DNA of 11,223 nt, taken from assembly GCA_012744295.1 (NCBI GenBank), contig JAAYIB010000109.1:1-11223 (forward strand), read 5' to 3'. Within the stretch, counting starts at the first letter, position 1. Every line of letters starts with the position of its first letter. The notes under the pieces are model-generated. The model was not told the DNA's origin and did not search any database. It saw only the letters and a list, made by a program, of their open reading frames with translations. Both the position numbers and the translations under genes were made by a program. This stretch comes from Acholeplasmataceae bacterium. Lineage in GTDB: Bacteria; Bacillota; Negativicutes; Acidaminococcales; Acidaminococcaceae. Shown here piece after piece: positions 1 to 6,499 of the stretch.

Positions 1-383
1 CCGCCGATATCAATGTTTTCTATCGCTTCCGCCTCCGTCACTCCTGATTTGGCAACCGTTGCCACGAAAGGATAAAGATTAACGACAACGAGGTCAATCG
101 GTTTGATGTCATGAGCTGCCAGAGCCGCCATGTGTTCAGGGTTGCTGCGCACGGCAAGTATGCCGCCATGGATTTTCGGATTCAGCGTCTTCACGCGGCC
201 GTCCATGATTTCAGGAAAGCCTGTGACATCACTGACATAGGTCACGGGCAGTCCGGCGTCACGGATCGCCTGCATCGTTCCGCCTGTCGAAATTATTTCA
301 ACGCCGTTTTCCTGGAGAAATGCTGCCAATTCCAATATTCCTGTTTTATCGGACACACTTAACAAGGCCCGTTTAATACTCAT
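1..383 (-). CDS. purH: Bifunctional AICAR transformylase/IMP cyclohydrolase PurH, N-terminal part (runs off left edge)
   Basis: PurH catalyses the last two steps to IMP: formylation of AICAR with 10-formyl-THF, then cyclisation of FAICAR. The reverse complement reads an open frame of about 127 codons to the window edge. It starts MSIKRALLSVSDKTGI and continues through ISTGGTMQAIRDAG, VTGFPEIMDGRVKTLNPKIH and DLVVVNLYPF. These are hallmark motifs of the IMP cyclohydrolase (MGS-like) domain, which forms the first ~200 residues of a ~510-residue protein. The C-terminal AICAR transformylase domain lies outside the window. I chose the ATG at 383 because AGGTG sits 6 nt upstream. An in-frame ATG at 387-389 touches that site and is less likely. 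The gene follows purN by under 20 nt in the same operon. Identity is very secure; only the 3' extent is unseen. Confidence 0.95.
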   Translation of the reverse strand, partial: MSIKRALLSVSDKTGILELAAFLQENGVEIISTGGTMQAIRDAGLPVTYVSDVTGFPEIMDGRVKTLNPKIHGGILAVRSNPEHMAALAAHDIKPIDLVVVNLYPFVATVAKSGVTEAEAIENIDIG

Positions 384-401
384 AGCCATCACCTGCTTTG
401 T

Positions 402-1013
402 TTAATTTTCTATTACTACCTTTCTGCCCTGTACCGACAGCTTGCCGGCAGCCCATAGCGCGAGAGCTTCAGGCAGCGCCTTGTGCTCCTCCCTTAGAAT
501 GCGTGCCGAAAGAGTTTCCTCGTCATCCGACGCTTCTACAGGTACCGCCTTTTGCAAGATTATCGGCCCCGTGTCCATGCCTTCGTCGACAAAATGAACC
601 GTGCAGCCGGTTATCTTGGCTCCGTAACGCAAAGCCTGCCCCTGTGCATCAAGACCGGGGAAGCTTGGCAGCAATGCGGGATGGATGTTGATGACGCGCT
701 GTGGCCAGCGCGCAATGAAGTCAGGTCCCAGAATGCGCATAAAACCTGCCAATACAACAAGTTCGACACCATGGGCACGCAAGATTCCGTCAAGCTTTTC
801 TTCAAACTCCCTCTTGCCGGCGCATTGCCCGCGTTCGACGACGAAGCTCGGAATGCCTGCCCGCTTTGACCTCTCGAGGGCAAAGGCGTCTGACTTGTCG
901 CTTACAACCACGGCTATTTCGAGAGGCAGGACTCCTGCCGCCACCTTGTCCATTATGGCCTGCAGATTGCTGCCCCTGCCGCTTGCAATAACGCCGATTT
1001 TATGGTTACTCAC
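402..1013 (-). CDS. purN: Phosphoribosylglycinamide formyltransferase PurN (GART)
   Basis: PurN transfers the formyl group of 10-formyl-THF to GAR, giving FGAR, in step 3 of purine synthesis. The phosphate-binding loop SGRGSN is near residue 12. The catalytic triad is visible: Asn and His in VINIHPALLPSFPG (about 110 and 112 when counted from the TTG) and Asp in VDEGMDTGPI (about 148). These match E. coli Asn106, His108 and Asp144. Length (203-204 aa) is normal for the family. The start is non-ATG. A TTG at 1016 and a GTG at 1013 are adjacent, and the GTG has the better spacing (8 nt) to GGGCGG. The start lies inside the 3' end of purM, which ends at 1006, so the two genes overlap and are probably translationally coupled. 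The folate-dependent PurN type makes formate-dependent PurT unnecessary here. Confidence 0.96.
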   Translation of the reverse strand: MSNHKIGVIASGRGSNLQAIMDKVAAGVLPLEIAVVVSDKSDAFALERSKRAGIPSFVVERGQCAGKREFEEKLDGILRAHGVELVVLAGFMRILGPDFIARWPQRVINIHPALLPSFPGLDAQGQALRYGAKITGCTVHFVDEGMDTGPIILQKAVPVEASDDEETLSARILREEHKALPEALALWAAGKLSVQGRKVVIEN

Positions 1014-2070
1014 CAAAAACGCCGCCCTTCACGATTGTTTTGTGAGCGCCGCTCTCAATTGTGCCGATTTGATAGAAAGTTTCTCCTGCCTCCTTGAGGT
1101 ACGCGCTGAAGGCTTCGGCCTCCTCCGGAGCGACAACGATGACAAGCCCGACGCCCATGTTGAAGGTTCGGTACATCTCATGCCAGTCAACGTTTCCCCA
1201 TTCCTGGAGTTTCCGGAAGACTGCCGGAATCTCCCACGCGCCTGCGTTGATAACGGCATCGCAGTCTGGCGGCAGAACGCGCAGCATATTGTCGTAAAAC
1301 CCGCCGCCGGTGATGTGGACCATGCCATGAAGGGCAAACTTGTCAAGGAGCGGCAGAACGGTCGATGGATACAGCCGTGTCGGCGTCAGAAGCGTTTCTC
1401 CAAGCGTGCGGCCAAATTCCGGGATCTCATCAGTAAGCGACAATCCCTGTGCCTCGAAACAAATCTTCCTGACCAGTGAATAACCGTTTGAATGTACGCC
1501 TGAAGAAGGCAGTCCGAAAAGAACATCTCCGGGTGCAACCTTCTTACCGTCGATAATTTTGCTTTTTTCTACAACACCGACGCAAAAGCCGGCGATATCA
1601 TATTCGTCTTTGGCATAAAACCCTGCCATTTCGGCGGTTTCCCCGCCAATCAACGCACAGCCGGACATTTTGCAGGCATCGGCAACGCCTTTGACTATGG
1701 CCGCTATCTTCTCCGGGATTACTTTGTCAACTGCTATGTAGTCAAGGAAGAACAAAGGTTCCGCGCCCTGAACCAACACATCGTTCACGCACATTGCAAC
1801 AACATCCTGACCGATGGTGTCGTGCTTGTCAGCCATGAAGGCGAGCTTCAGCTTGGTTCCCACGCCGTCTGTTCCGGAAACGAGGACCGGCTCCTTGTAC
1901 TTAGAGGTATTTAAGGCAAATAGTCCGCTGAAGGCGCCAAGTTCGCCTAAAACCTCCGGACGATAAGAGGACATTACGCTTTCTTTCATCAGTTCAACCG
2001 CTTTTTCACCTGCGTCTATGTCTACGCCGGCATCGCGATAGGATATTTGCTTCTTTTCCTGTTCGTTCAT
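1006..2070 (-). CDS. purM: Phosphoribosylformylglycinamidine cyclo-ligase PurM (AIR synthetase)
   Basis: PurM closes the imidazole ring, converting FGAM and ATP to AIR in step 5 of purine synthesis. Family motifs appear in order: YRDAGVDIDAGEKAV at the N-terminus, VSGTDGVGTKLKLAF near residue 65 (the ATP-binding glycine-rich stretch), MCVNDVLVQGAEPLFFLDY near 92-110, and GGETAEMAGFY near 140-150. THITGGG-like HITGGGFYDN lies in the C-terminal half. The 354-residue length is typical. An ATG at 2070 follows the purF stop by 12 nt, with GGAGATGAGG forming the ribosome binding site in that gap. The 3' end overlaps the start of purN. It is expected to act as a cytosolic homodimer of the PurM/PurL/SelD/ThiL fold. 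Confidence 0.97.
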   Translation of the reverse strand: MNEQEKKQISYRDAGVDIDAGEKAVELMKESVMSSYRPEVLGELGAFSGLFALNTSKYKEPVLVSGTDGVGTKLKLAFMADKHDTIGQDVVAMCVNDVLVQGAEPLFFLDYIAVDKVIPEKIAAIVKGVADACKMSGCALIGGETAEMAGFYAKDEYDIAGFCVGVVEKSKIIDGKKVAPGDVLFGLPSSGVHSNGYSLVRKICFEAQGLSLTDEIPEFGRTLGETLLTPTRLYPSTVLPLLDKFALHGMVHITGGGFYDNMLRVLPPDCDAVINAGAWEIPAVFRKLQEWGNVDWHEMYRTFNMGVGLVIVVAPEEAEAFSAYLKEAGETFYQIGTIESGAHKTIVKGGVFGE

Positions 2071-2082
2071 TTCCTCATCTCC

Positions 2083-3525
2083 TTATTTCTCGTTTTCAAA
2101 CAACAGCTTGGAACCTTGACGCAGAACGTTCTCGGCATCGTCGGGGTAGCCGGCGTCAAAACAAGCATAGCACATTCCTTCTGCATCAAGTGAATTAAAA
2201 GCCCTCTTCAGGCCTTCCTTGGAAATATAGTGCAGCGAGTCGGCTCCGATATACCTGCAAATTTCCTCCTCGGTATGTGTTGAGGCAATGAGCTCTTTTC
2301 TGACCGATGTATCAATACCATAATAACAAGGGTCCGTAACCGGCGGCGAACTGATGCAGACGTGAACCTCCTTGGCTCCCCCGTCCTTAAGAAGCTTTAC
2401 TATCTTGCCGCTCGTTGTGCCCCTGACAATCGAGTCATCAACCATGACGACGGACTTGCCCCTGACCAGCGGTGCAACTACGTTCAATTTCAGACGTACC
2501 GCATTCTGTCTTTGTTTCTGGGTCGGCTGGATGAAGGTTCTGCCGACATAACGGTTTTTGGTCAAGCCTTCTACAAAAGGTATCCCTGCTTCCAGGCCAT
2601 AACCGATTGCGGCCGCAGTGCCGGAGTCCGGAACGGAAATCACGATATCCGCCTTTATGTGGCTTGTTTCTTTCGCCAGCTCCCGGCCCATGTTCAGGCG
2701 TGCCTCGTAAACACTCTGTTTGTCAATCACGCTGTCCGTACGTGCAAAATATACATATTCAAAAACGCAGTGTGCGGATTTTGCAGGCTGGTTGGAAGAA
2801 TACATCATGCTCTTCGGCTCCGCGTCGTCGTCATCTATCATCAGCATCTCACCCGGCATAATATCACGAATAAATTCCGCTCCGACAAGGTCAAAGGCAC
2901 AGGATTCGGAAGCCACAACCCATCCATGCTCAAGCCGGCCCAGGCAGAGAGGCCTGAAGCCATAGGGATCACGCACCGCAAGAAGCTTGTCCTCCGTCAT
3001 AATAATAAAGGCAAAGGCGCCCTTGATTTCATTAACCGCTTCCGCAACCCGGTCTTCGATTTTTTCCCTGCGTGAACGGGCGATCAGGCTTAATACGACT
3101 TCACTGTCAACCGTTGTTTGGAAAACAACTCCGTCTTTGGCTAATTTTCTGCGCAGCTCGCAGGCATTGGTTAGATTCCCGTTGTGGGACAAAGCCAGAT
3201 TGCCGCCATCAAAATAAACCTTTAACGGCTGCACGTTGAATGCCATACTGGCGCCCGTGGTGGAATAACGGACGTGCCCGACGGCTATGTGGCCACTGAG
3301 GTCACCGACTCCGTCTTTAAACACTTCCGGCACGAGGCCCATGCCTCTTTTAATCTGCATGCTTTTGCCGTCGGCAACGGCAATGCCCGTGCTTTCCTGC
3401 CCACGATGCTGCAAAGCGAACAAACCCCAATAAGTATTAAGAGCCACGTCGTCCTGATGGGAGTAGATGCCAAAAACACCACACTCCTCATGCCATTTGT
3501 CTTCCTGGAAATCAATTCCCTGCAC
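2083..3525 (-). CDS. purF: Amidophosphoribosyltransferase PurF, iron-sulfur type
   Basis: PurF makes 5-phosphoribosylamine from PRPP and glutamine, the committed and feedback-regulated step of purine synthesis. The N-terminal Ntn glutaminase begins after a short propeptide: MQGIDFQEDKWHEE precedes Cys15, which is expected to become the nucleophile after cleavage. LQHRGQESTGI and the NGNLTN motif (115-120) support the glutaminase. The PRPP loop VVMVDDSIVRGTT is at 359-371 in the phosphoribosyltransferase half. Four cysteines (253, 400, 452, 455) in CVFEYVYFAR, VTDPCYYG and CYACFD match the [4Fe-4S] ligands of Bacillus PurF, so this is the oxygen-labile type. The start is GTG at 3523-3525, with AAGGAG 8 nt upstream. 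Length (480 aa) is normal. purE lies 65 nt upstream with a hairpin between. Confidence 0.97.
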   Translation of the reverse strand: MQGIDFQEDKWHEECGVFGIYSHQDDVALNTYWGLFALQHRGQESTGIAVADGKSMQIKRGMGLVPEVFKDGVGDLSGHIAVGHVRYSTTGASMAFNVQPLKVYFDGGNLALSHNGNLTNACELRRKLAKDGVVFQTTVDSEVVLSLIARSRREKIEDRVAEAVNEIKGAFAFIIMTEDKLLAVRDPYGFRPLCLGRLEHGWVVASESCAFDLVGAEFIRDIMPGEMLMIDDDDAEPKSMMYSSNQPAKSAHCVFEYVYFARTDSVIDKQSVYEARLNMGRELAKETSHIKADIVISVPDSGTAAAIGYGLEAGIPFVEGLTKNRYVGRTFIQPTQKQRQNAVRLKLNVVAPLVRGKSVVMVDDSIVRGTTSGKIVKLLKDGGAKEVHVCISSPPVTDPCYYGIDTSVRKELIASTHTEEEICRYIGADSLHYISKEGLKRAFNSLDAEGMCYACFDAGYPDDAENVLRQGSKLLFENEK

Positions 3526-3570
3526 GATAAATTCTCCTTCGCCTTCTATATAGTTGTTAACTCCTGCCTT

Positions 3571-3593
3571 TAATCATGCTGTCAGCATGATTA
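3571..3593 (-). other. Intercistronic hairpin between purE and purF
   Basis: TAATCATGCT and AGCATGATTA form a perfect 10-bp stem around a 3-nt loop. The purE stop codon (TAA, 3591-3593) forms its first bases. In the purE-purF transcript it is followed by AAAGGCAGG rather than a U-tract, so it is unlikely to be a full terminator. An mRNA-stabilising or processing hairpin, or a partial attenuator, is more likely. The structure is seen directly; the role is inferred. Confidence 0.6.
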
Positions 3594-4088
3594 TTTTGTC
3601 CGGGCACGCTCTTCAGATAGCTTTGCTCCCTTGGCAGCAACCTCGGCACGCATGTTCTCCCTCTCCTCAGCCATTTTTCCCACAAGCTCGGGGTATTTCA
3701 GGGATAGAATCTGCACAGCAAAGATAGCGGCATTTTTTGCTCCGTTTATCGCCATGGTCGCAACAGGTATGCCTGCCGGCATCTGTACAAAGCTCAGCAG
3801 TGCGTCCATACCGTTTAGCGGCGTCGCATTTATGGGAATGCCGATGACGGGCAAAGTCGTGTAGGCAGCGATCACTCCGCCTAAATGTGCCGCTGCTCCG
3901 GCAGCGGCAATTATGACTTCAACCCCTTTTTGCCTTGCGTGAGCGGCATACTCGTGAACAACGTCCGGCGTCCTGTGCGCCGAAGCAACCAAAACTTCAA
4001 CCTCTATGCCATACTTCAGCAATGTTTTTTCAGCCGGCTCCAGAATTGGCCAGTCCGAATTGCTGCCCATTATTATGGCTACTTTCAC
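3591..4088 (-). CDS. purE: N5-carboxyaminoimidazole ribonucleotide mutase PurE (class I)
   Basis: PurE produces CAIR in step 6 of purine synthesis, from N5-CAIR in the class I reaction. The protein is 165 aa. It opens with MKVAIIMGSNSDWP, the nucleotide-binding GSNSDW motif near residues 8-13. SAHRTP follows near 41-46 and carries the conserved catalytic-site His. Then come AAGAAAHLGGVIAA, and LLSFVQMPAGIPVATMAING near 98-115. The His-containing AAHL loop fits class I rather than the class II AIR carboxylases. The start is GTG at 4086-4088, with AGGAGG 8 nt upstream. It is first in the pur operon, behind a promoter at 4221-4249 and a possible attenuator. purK, its usual partner in E. coli, is not in the window. 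Identity is secure; the substrate class is inferred from motifs. Confidence 0.97.
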   Translation of the reverse strand: MKVAIIMGSNSDWPILEPAEKTLLKYGIEVEVLVASAHRTPDVVHEYAAHARQKGVEVIIAAAGAAAHLGGVIAAYTTLPVIGIPINATPLNGMDALLSFVQMPAGIPVATMAINGAKNAAIFAVQILSLKYPELVGKMAEERENMRAEVAAKGAKLSEERARTK

Positions 4089-4121
4089 GAACCATACCTC
4101 CTATGCGTAAAGAGAAAAAAT

Positions 4122-4141
4122 AAAAGTCCGGCCGGAACTTT
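4122..4141 (-). terminator. Candidate attenuator (intrinsic terminator) in the purE leader
   Basis: On the minus strand AAAGT and ACTTT flank CCGGCCGG. They form a ~7-bp hairpin with one bulged U and a GGCC loop, immediately followed by UAUUUUUU. The hairpin lies between the predicted purE transcription start (~4214) and the purE ribosome binding site, so it could stop transcription before the operon. The stem is short, so efficiency is uncertain. Confidence 0.5.
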
Positions 4142-4160
4142 GCAAATGCGCTGAAGCTCC
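4134..4160 (-). promoter_or_regulatory. Candidate antiterminator hairpin competing with the purE leader terminator
   Basis: In the transcript GGAGCUU (4160-4154) can pair with AAGUUCC (4140-4134) over 7 bp including one G-U, with an inner GC/GC pair in the 13-nt loop. The 3' strand is the 5' arm of the terminator hairpin at 4122-4141, so the two folds exclude each other. No known purine, PRPP, ZTP or preQ1 aptamer sequence was recognised upstream. What would choose between the folds is unknown. Confidence 0.4.
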
Positions 4161-4220
4161 ACAAAACACCTGAACTTTTTATTTTCAACGATTCTTTACT
4201 GTCATTATATTTATAAATTA

Positions 4221-4249
4221 ATTCTACCAATGCCCGGTAGCGATGTCAA
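4221..4249 (-). promoter_or_regulatory. Sigma70-type promoter of the purEFMNH operon
   Basis: A consensus TTGACA (4249-4244), a 17-nt spacer and TAGAAT (4226-4221) face purE. The predicted transcription start is near 4214, giving a leader of about 125 nt. The -35 is perfect and the -10 differs from consensus at one position. Confidence 0.8.
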
Positions 4250-4276
4250 TCTACCTGTGAACTTTTTGACACTTTT

Positions 4277-4296
4277 AACAATAATTGTTCGTATTT
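4277..4296. promoter_or_regulatory. PurBox-like operator candidate between the divergent purE and cyclo-ligase promoters
   Basis: The minus strand at 4296-4284 reads AAATACGAACAAT. It matches the Bacillus PurR PurBox consensus AWWWCCGAACWWT at 12 of 13 positions, as I recall that consensus. It overlaps a perfect 13-bp palindrome, AACAATAATTGTT (4277-4289). It lies about 35 bp upstream of the purE -35 and just before the -35 of the plus-strand gene. Whether this organism has a PurR of the Bacillus type cannot be seen here. Confidence 0.35.
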
Positions 4297-4307
4297 TTCC
4301 CCGGCCT

Positions 4308-4337
4308 TTGCGATGCCCGCCGCCTATCTGTTATAAT
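4308..4337 (+). promoter_or_regulatory. Promoter of the 5-formyltetrahydrofolate cyclo-ligase gene
   Basis: TATAAT at 4332-4337 is a perfect -10. TTGCGA at 4308-4313, 18 nt upstream, is a fair -35 (4 of 6). The predicted start near 4344 leaves a ~27-nt leader with AAAGGCGG before the TTG codon at 4371. This placement also rules out a start at the ATG near 4230, which would lie upstream of the promoter. Confidence 0.65.
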
Positions 4338-4370
4338 CAAGCAAGACAAATACGAAAGGCGGCTGACCAC

Positions 4371-4931
4371 TTGGACAAAAAACAATTGCGCCGGAAAATC
4401 CTAAAAAAGCGTGACGCCCTGCTTCCGGCAGAGCGCAGACGAAAATCCCTCGACATAATCAAAACCATCATAAGAACCGATCAATATGTCAAGGCAAGCC
4501 ACATAATGCTTTTTTCGTCATTCGGCAGCGAGCCGGACCTCTCACCGCTTCTGAAAGAAATTATCAAGGACGGCAAGCATGCCTATCTTCCCGTTGTCGT
4601 CAAGGGCGACAAAAAAATTCTGCCTGTAGAAGTTACCGGTCTTTACGGGTTGACGGCAGGGCCGTACGGAATTCTCGAGCCTGACACGCAAAAATACAAA
4701 GATGTCACTCCCTCTCTGCTCGAGCTTATTATAACGCCGGGCGTGGCCTTTGACCCGGCAAGGCACCGCATTGGTTACGGCGCGGGTTATTATGACCGTT
4801 TTTTTGCCTCTTTGCCCCACAAGGTTTGCAAAATCGGCGTCGCCTTCGATGAGCAGCTTGTGCAGTCTGTTCCCAAAGAACAGCACGACATTGCGCTTGA
4901 CCTTATCATCACAGACAAACGTCTGCTCTAG
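4371..4931 (+). CDS. 5-formyltetrahydrofolate cyclo-ligase (MTHFS family)
   Basis: The enzyme converts 5-formyl-THF and ATP to 5,10-methenyl-THF, returning a storage or inhibitory folate to the active pool. The protein of 186 aa starts MDKKQLRRKILKKRDAL, the usual basic N-terminal helix. SHIMLFSSFGSEPD lies near residue 45 and YGILEP near 100. The family signature PGVAFDPARHRIGYGAGYYD is near 125-145 and carries the ATP/folate-site residues. I chose the TTG at 4371 because AAAGGCGG lies 8 nt upstream and the frame before it overlaps the promoter. The gene diverges from the pur operon, whose PurN and PurH use 10-formyl-THF, so the pairing is metabolically coherent. Homologues are called ygfA/fau or yqgN. 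A terminator at 4964-5005 follows. Confidence 0.93.
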   Translation: MDKKQLRRKILKKRDALLPAERRRKSLDIIKTIIRTDQYVKASHIMLFSSFGSEPDLSPLLKEIIKDGKHAYLPVVVKGDKKILPVEVTGLYGLTAGPYGILEPDTQKYKDVTPSLLELIITPGVAFDPARHRIGYGAGYYDRFFASLPHKVCKIGVAFDEQLVQSVPKEQHDIALDLIITDKRLL

Positions 4932-4963
4932 AAATGTTTGCCCCCCGCGCCTTCTCAAAAACG

Positions 4964-5005
4964 AAAGACGGACCCCCTTTATCGATTAAACGGGGTCCGT
5001 CTTTT
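4964..5005. terminator. Bidirectional intrinsic terminator between the cyclo-ligase gene and livF
   Basis: AAAGACGGACCCC (4964-4976) and GGGGTCCGTCTTT (4992-5004) form a perfect 13-bp stem with a 15-nt loop. T-rich sequence lies on the plus-strand side, and the A-rich sequence on the opposite side serves the minus strand. It sits between two converging genes (ends at 4931 and 5023) and can serve both. Confidence 0.9.
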
Positions 5006-5022
5006 CCATTATACACAGTCTC

Positions 5023-5733
5023 TTATGCCTGTTTGCCGCCTAAATAGGCTTCCATAACGCGCGGATCGCGGCCGACATCCCGGGCGTTTCCTTCCAGTAC
5101 GATCTTGCCTGTTTCCATGACGTAGGCGTAATCGGCAATCTTAATCGCCTGCCTGACGTTCTGCTCCACAAGCAAGACGGTTGTTCCACCGGCACTGATC
5201 TCCTTGATGACCTTAAAGATTTCAGACACTACAAGCGGTGCAAGACCCATTGAAGGTTCGTCCAGCAACATCAGCTTAGGGCGCGCCATCAATGCCCTGC
5301 CAATAGCAAGCATCTGCTGCTGGCCGCCGGACAAAGTCCCTCCCAGCTGACTTTTGCGTTCGCCTAAAATCGGGAAGCGGCCAAAAACTTTTTCCATATC
5401 ACTTTCAATCTCTTTGTCCTTACGCTGATATGCGCCCATCTCCAGATTCTCCAAAACCGTCATCCTGGCGAGGATGCTGCGTCCCTCGGGTACCAGCGAA
5501 ATACCCATGCTTGCGATTTCGTGCGTTTTGAATTTTGTGATGTCGCGGCCTTCGAACAGAATCTCCCCCTGGGAAGGACGGATCAATCCCATGATCGTCC
5601 TCATCGTTGTCGTTTTGCCCGCTCCGTTAGCTCCTATCAATGTAACAATCGAACCCTGCGCCACTTCGAGGCTGATTGACTTCAGGGCAACAATACTGCC
5701 GTAACCCGCAACAAGATTTTTAAGCTTCAGCAT
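5023..5733 (-). CDS. livF: Branched-chain amino acid ABC transporter ATP-binding protein LivF
   Basis: One of the two cytoplasmic ATPases that drive uptake of leucine, isoleucine and valine. Walker A GANGAGKT is at residues 34-41, the LSGGQ signature at 134-138, and Walker B LMLLDEP at 154-160. LLVEQN follows near 187-192; Gln in place of the usual H-loop His is normal for LivF. VPEGR near 81-85 is another LivF-type mark. Length (236 aa) is typical. The ATG at 5733 overlaps the last 14 nt of livG. It is last in livKHMGF, ahead of the shared terminator. Family assignment is secure; substrate range within hydrophobic amino acids is inferred. Confidence 0.95.
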   Translation of the reverse strand: MLKLKNLVAGYGSIVALKSISLEVAQGSIVTLIGANGAGKTTTMRTIMGLIRPSQGEILFEGRDITKFKTHEIASMGISLVPEGRSILARMTVLENLEMGAYQRKDKEIESDMEKVFGRFPILGERKSQLGGTLSGGQQQMLAIGRALMARPKLMLLDEPSMGLAPLVVSEIFKVIKEISAGGTTVLLVEQNVRQAIKIADYAYVMETGKIVLEGNARDVGRDPRVMEAYLGGKQA

Positions 5734-6499
5734 CTTCTTCAGCCTCCTCTTTGCCCAGGTAGGCTTCGATTACAAGCGGGTTGTTCTGAACTTCCGCCGG
5801 AGTTCCGTCGGCAATTTTTTCGCCGAAATTAAGAACGACGATATGATCACAGATATTCATCATCAGATGCATGTCATGCTCGATAACGATAACAGTAACT
5901 CCTCGATTCCTGATTGCGCCGATTAGCTGCCGCAATTCCTCGGTCTCGCTGTCGTTCATGCCGGCCGCCGGCTCGTCCAAAAGCAGCAGTCTCGGTTCGG
6001 CGGCAAGCGCCCGTGCTATTTCCAGACGACGCTGCATACCGTAGGGCAGTTCGCCTGCCTTGGCTTCGGCGCTGTCAGCTATTCCGACAAATTTTAGCAT
6101 CTCTTTCGCTTTTTCCCTGATGTGCCGCTCCTCCTGTTTTTGGCCGGAGGTGCGCAGGACGCTGGCAAAAAGCCCGGCAGTTGTTCTGCAGTGACAGCCA
6201 ACCATCACGTTTTCCAAAACTGTCATTTCCGAAAAAAGACGAATGTTTTGGAACGTCCTGGCAATTCCAAGCCCTGTAATTTCATGCGGCATCTTCTTCT
6301 CCAGGTTCTCTCCCGTAAAAATTATGTCGCCCTTGGTTACCGGGAAGACTCCGGTGATAAGGTTGAACATAGTTGTTTTGCCTGCGCCGTTGGGACCTAT
6401 GATGCCAAAGACTTCGTTCTCCTCTACTACGAAGGAAACATTGCTGTTGGCGGCCACCCCGCCAAAGTTTTTATAAACATGCTTTAATTCCAGGATCAT
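5720..6499 (-). CDS. livG: Branched-chain amino acid ABC transporter ATP-binding protein LivG
   Basis: The second ATPase of the transporter. Walker A GPNGAGKT is at residues 35-42, a Q-loop Gln near 84 in ARTFQNIRLF, and Walker B LLLLDEPAAGMN at 171-182. The H-loop His is near 209 (IEHDMHLMM). The signature is LPYGMQRRLEIARAL at 151-165, the degenerate form usual for LivG, with Met where Gln is common. AAGMN after Walker B separates LivG from LivF. The C-terminus is extended by an acidic EEAEEDAEA tail. The 259-aa length is normal. The ATG at 6499 overlaps the livM stop by 4 nt (ATGA), with GGAGGTGA upstream, so the two are coupled. Confidence 0.95.
   Translation of the reverse strand: MILELKHVYKNFGGVAANSNVSFVVEENEVFGIIGPNGAGKTTMFNLITGVFPVTKGDIIFTGENLEKKMPHEITGLGIARTFQNIRLFSEMTVLENVMVGCHCRTTAGLFASVLRTSGQKQEERHIREKAKEMLKFVGIADSAEAKAGELPYGMQRRLEIARALAAEPRLLLLDEPAAGMNDSETEELRQLIGAIRNRGVTVIVIEHDMHLMMNICDHIVVLNFGEKIADGTPAEVQNNPLVIEAYLGKEEAEEDAEA

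Noticed and set aside
685..1479. A 264-codon plus-strand frame opposite purN and purM
   Set aside because: It is the antisense shadow of two unmistakable purine genes; the translation shows no recognisable motif.
4089..4214. Guanine/adenine, PRPP or ZTP riboswitch upstream of purE
   Set aside because: None of the conserved aptamer core sequences could be found in the leader; only a terminator/antiterminator pair is visible.
4230..4370. N-terminal extension of the cyclo-ligase from the ATG at 4230
   Set aside because: It lies upstream of a good TATAAT promoter and of the AAAGGCGG site before TTG 4371, and the extra 47 residues do not resemble the family N-terminus.
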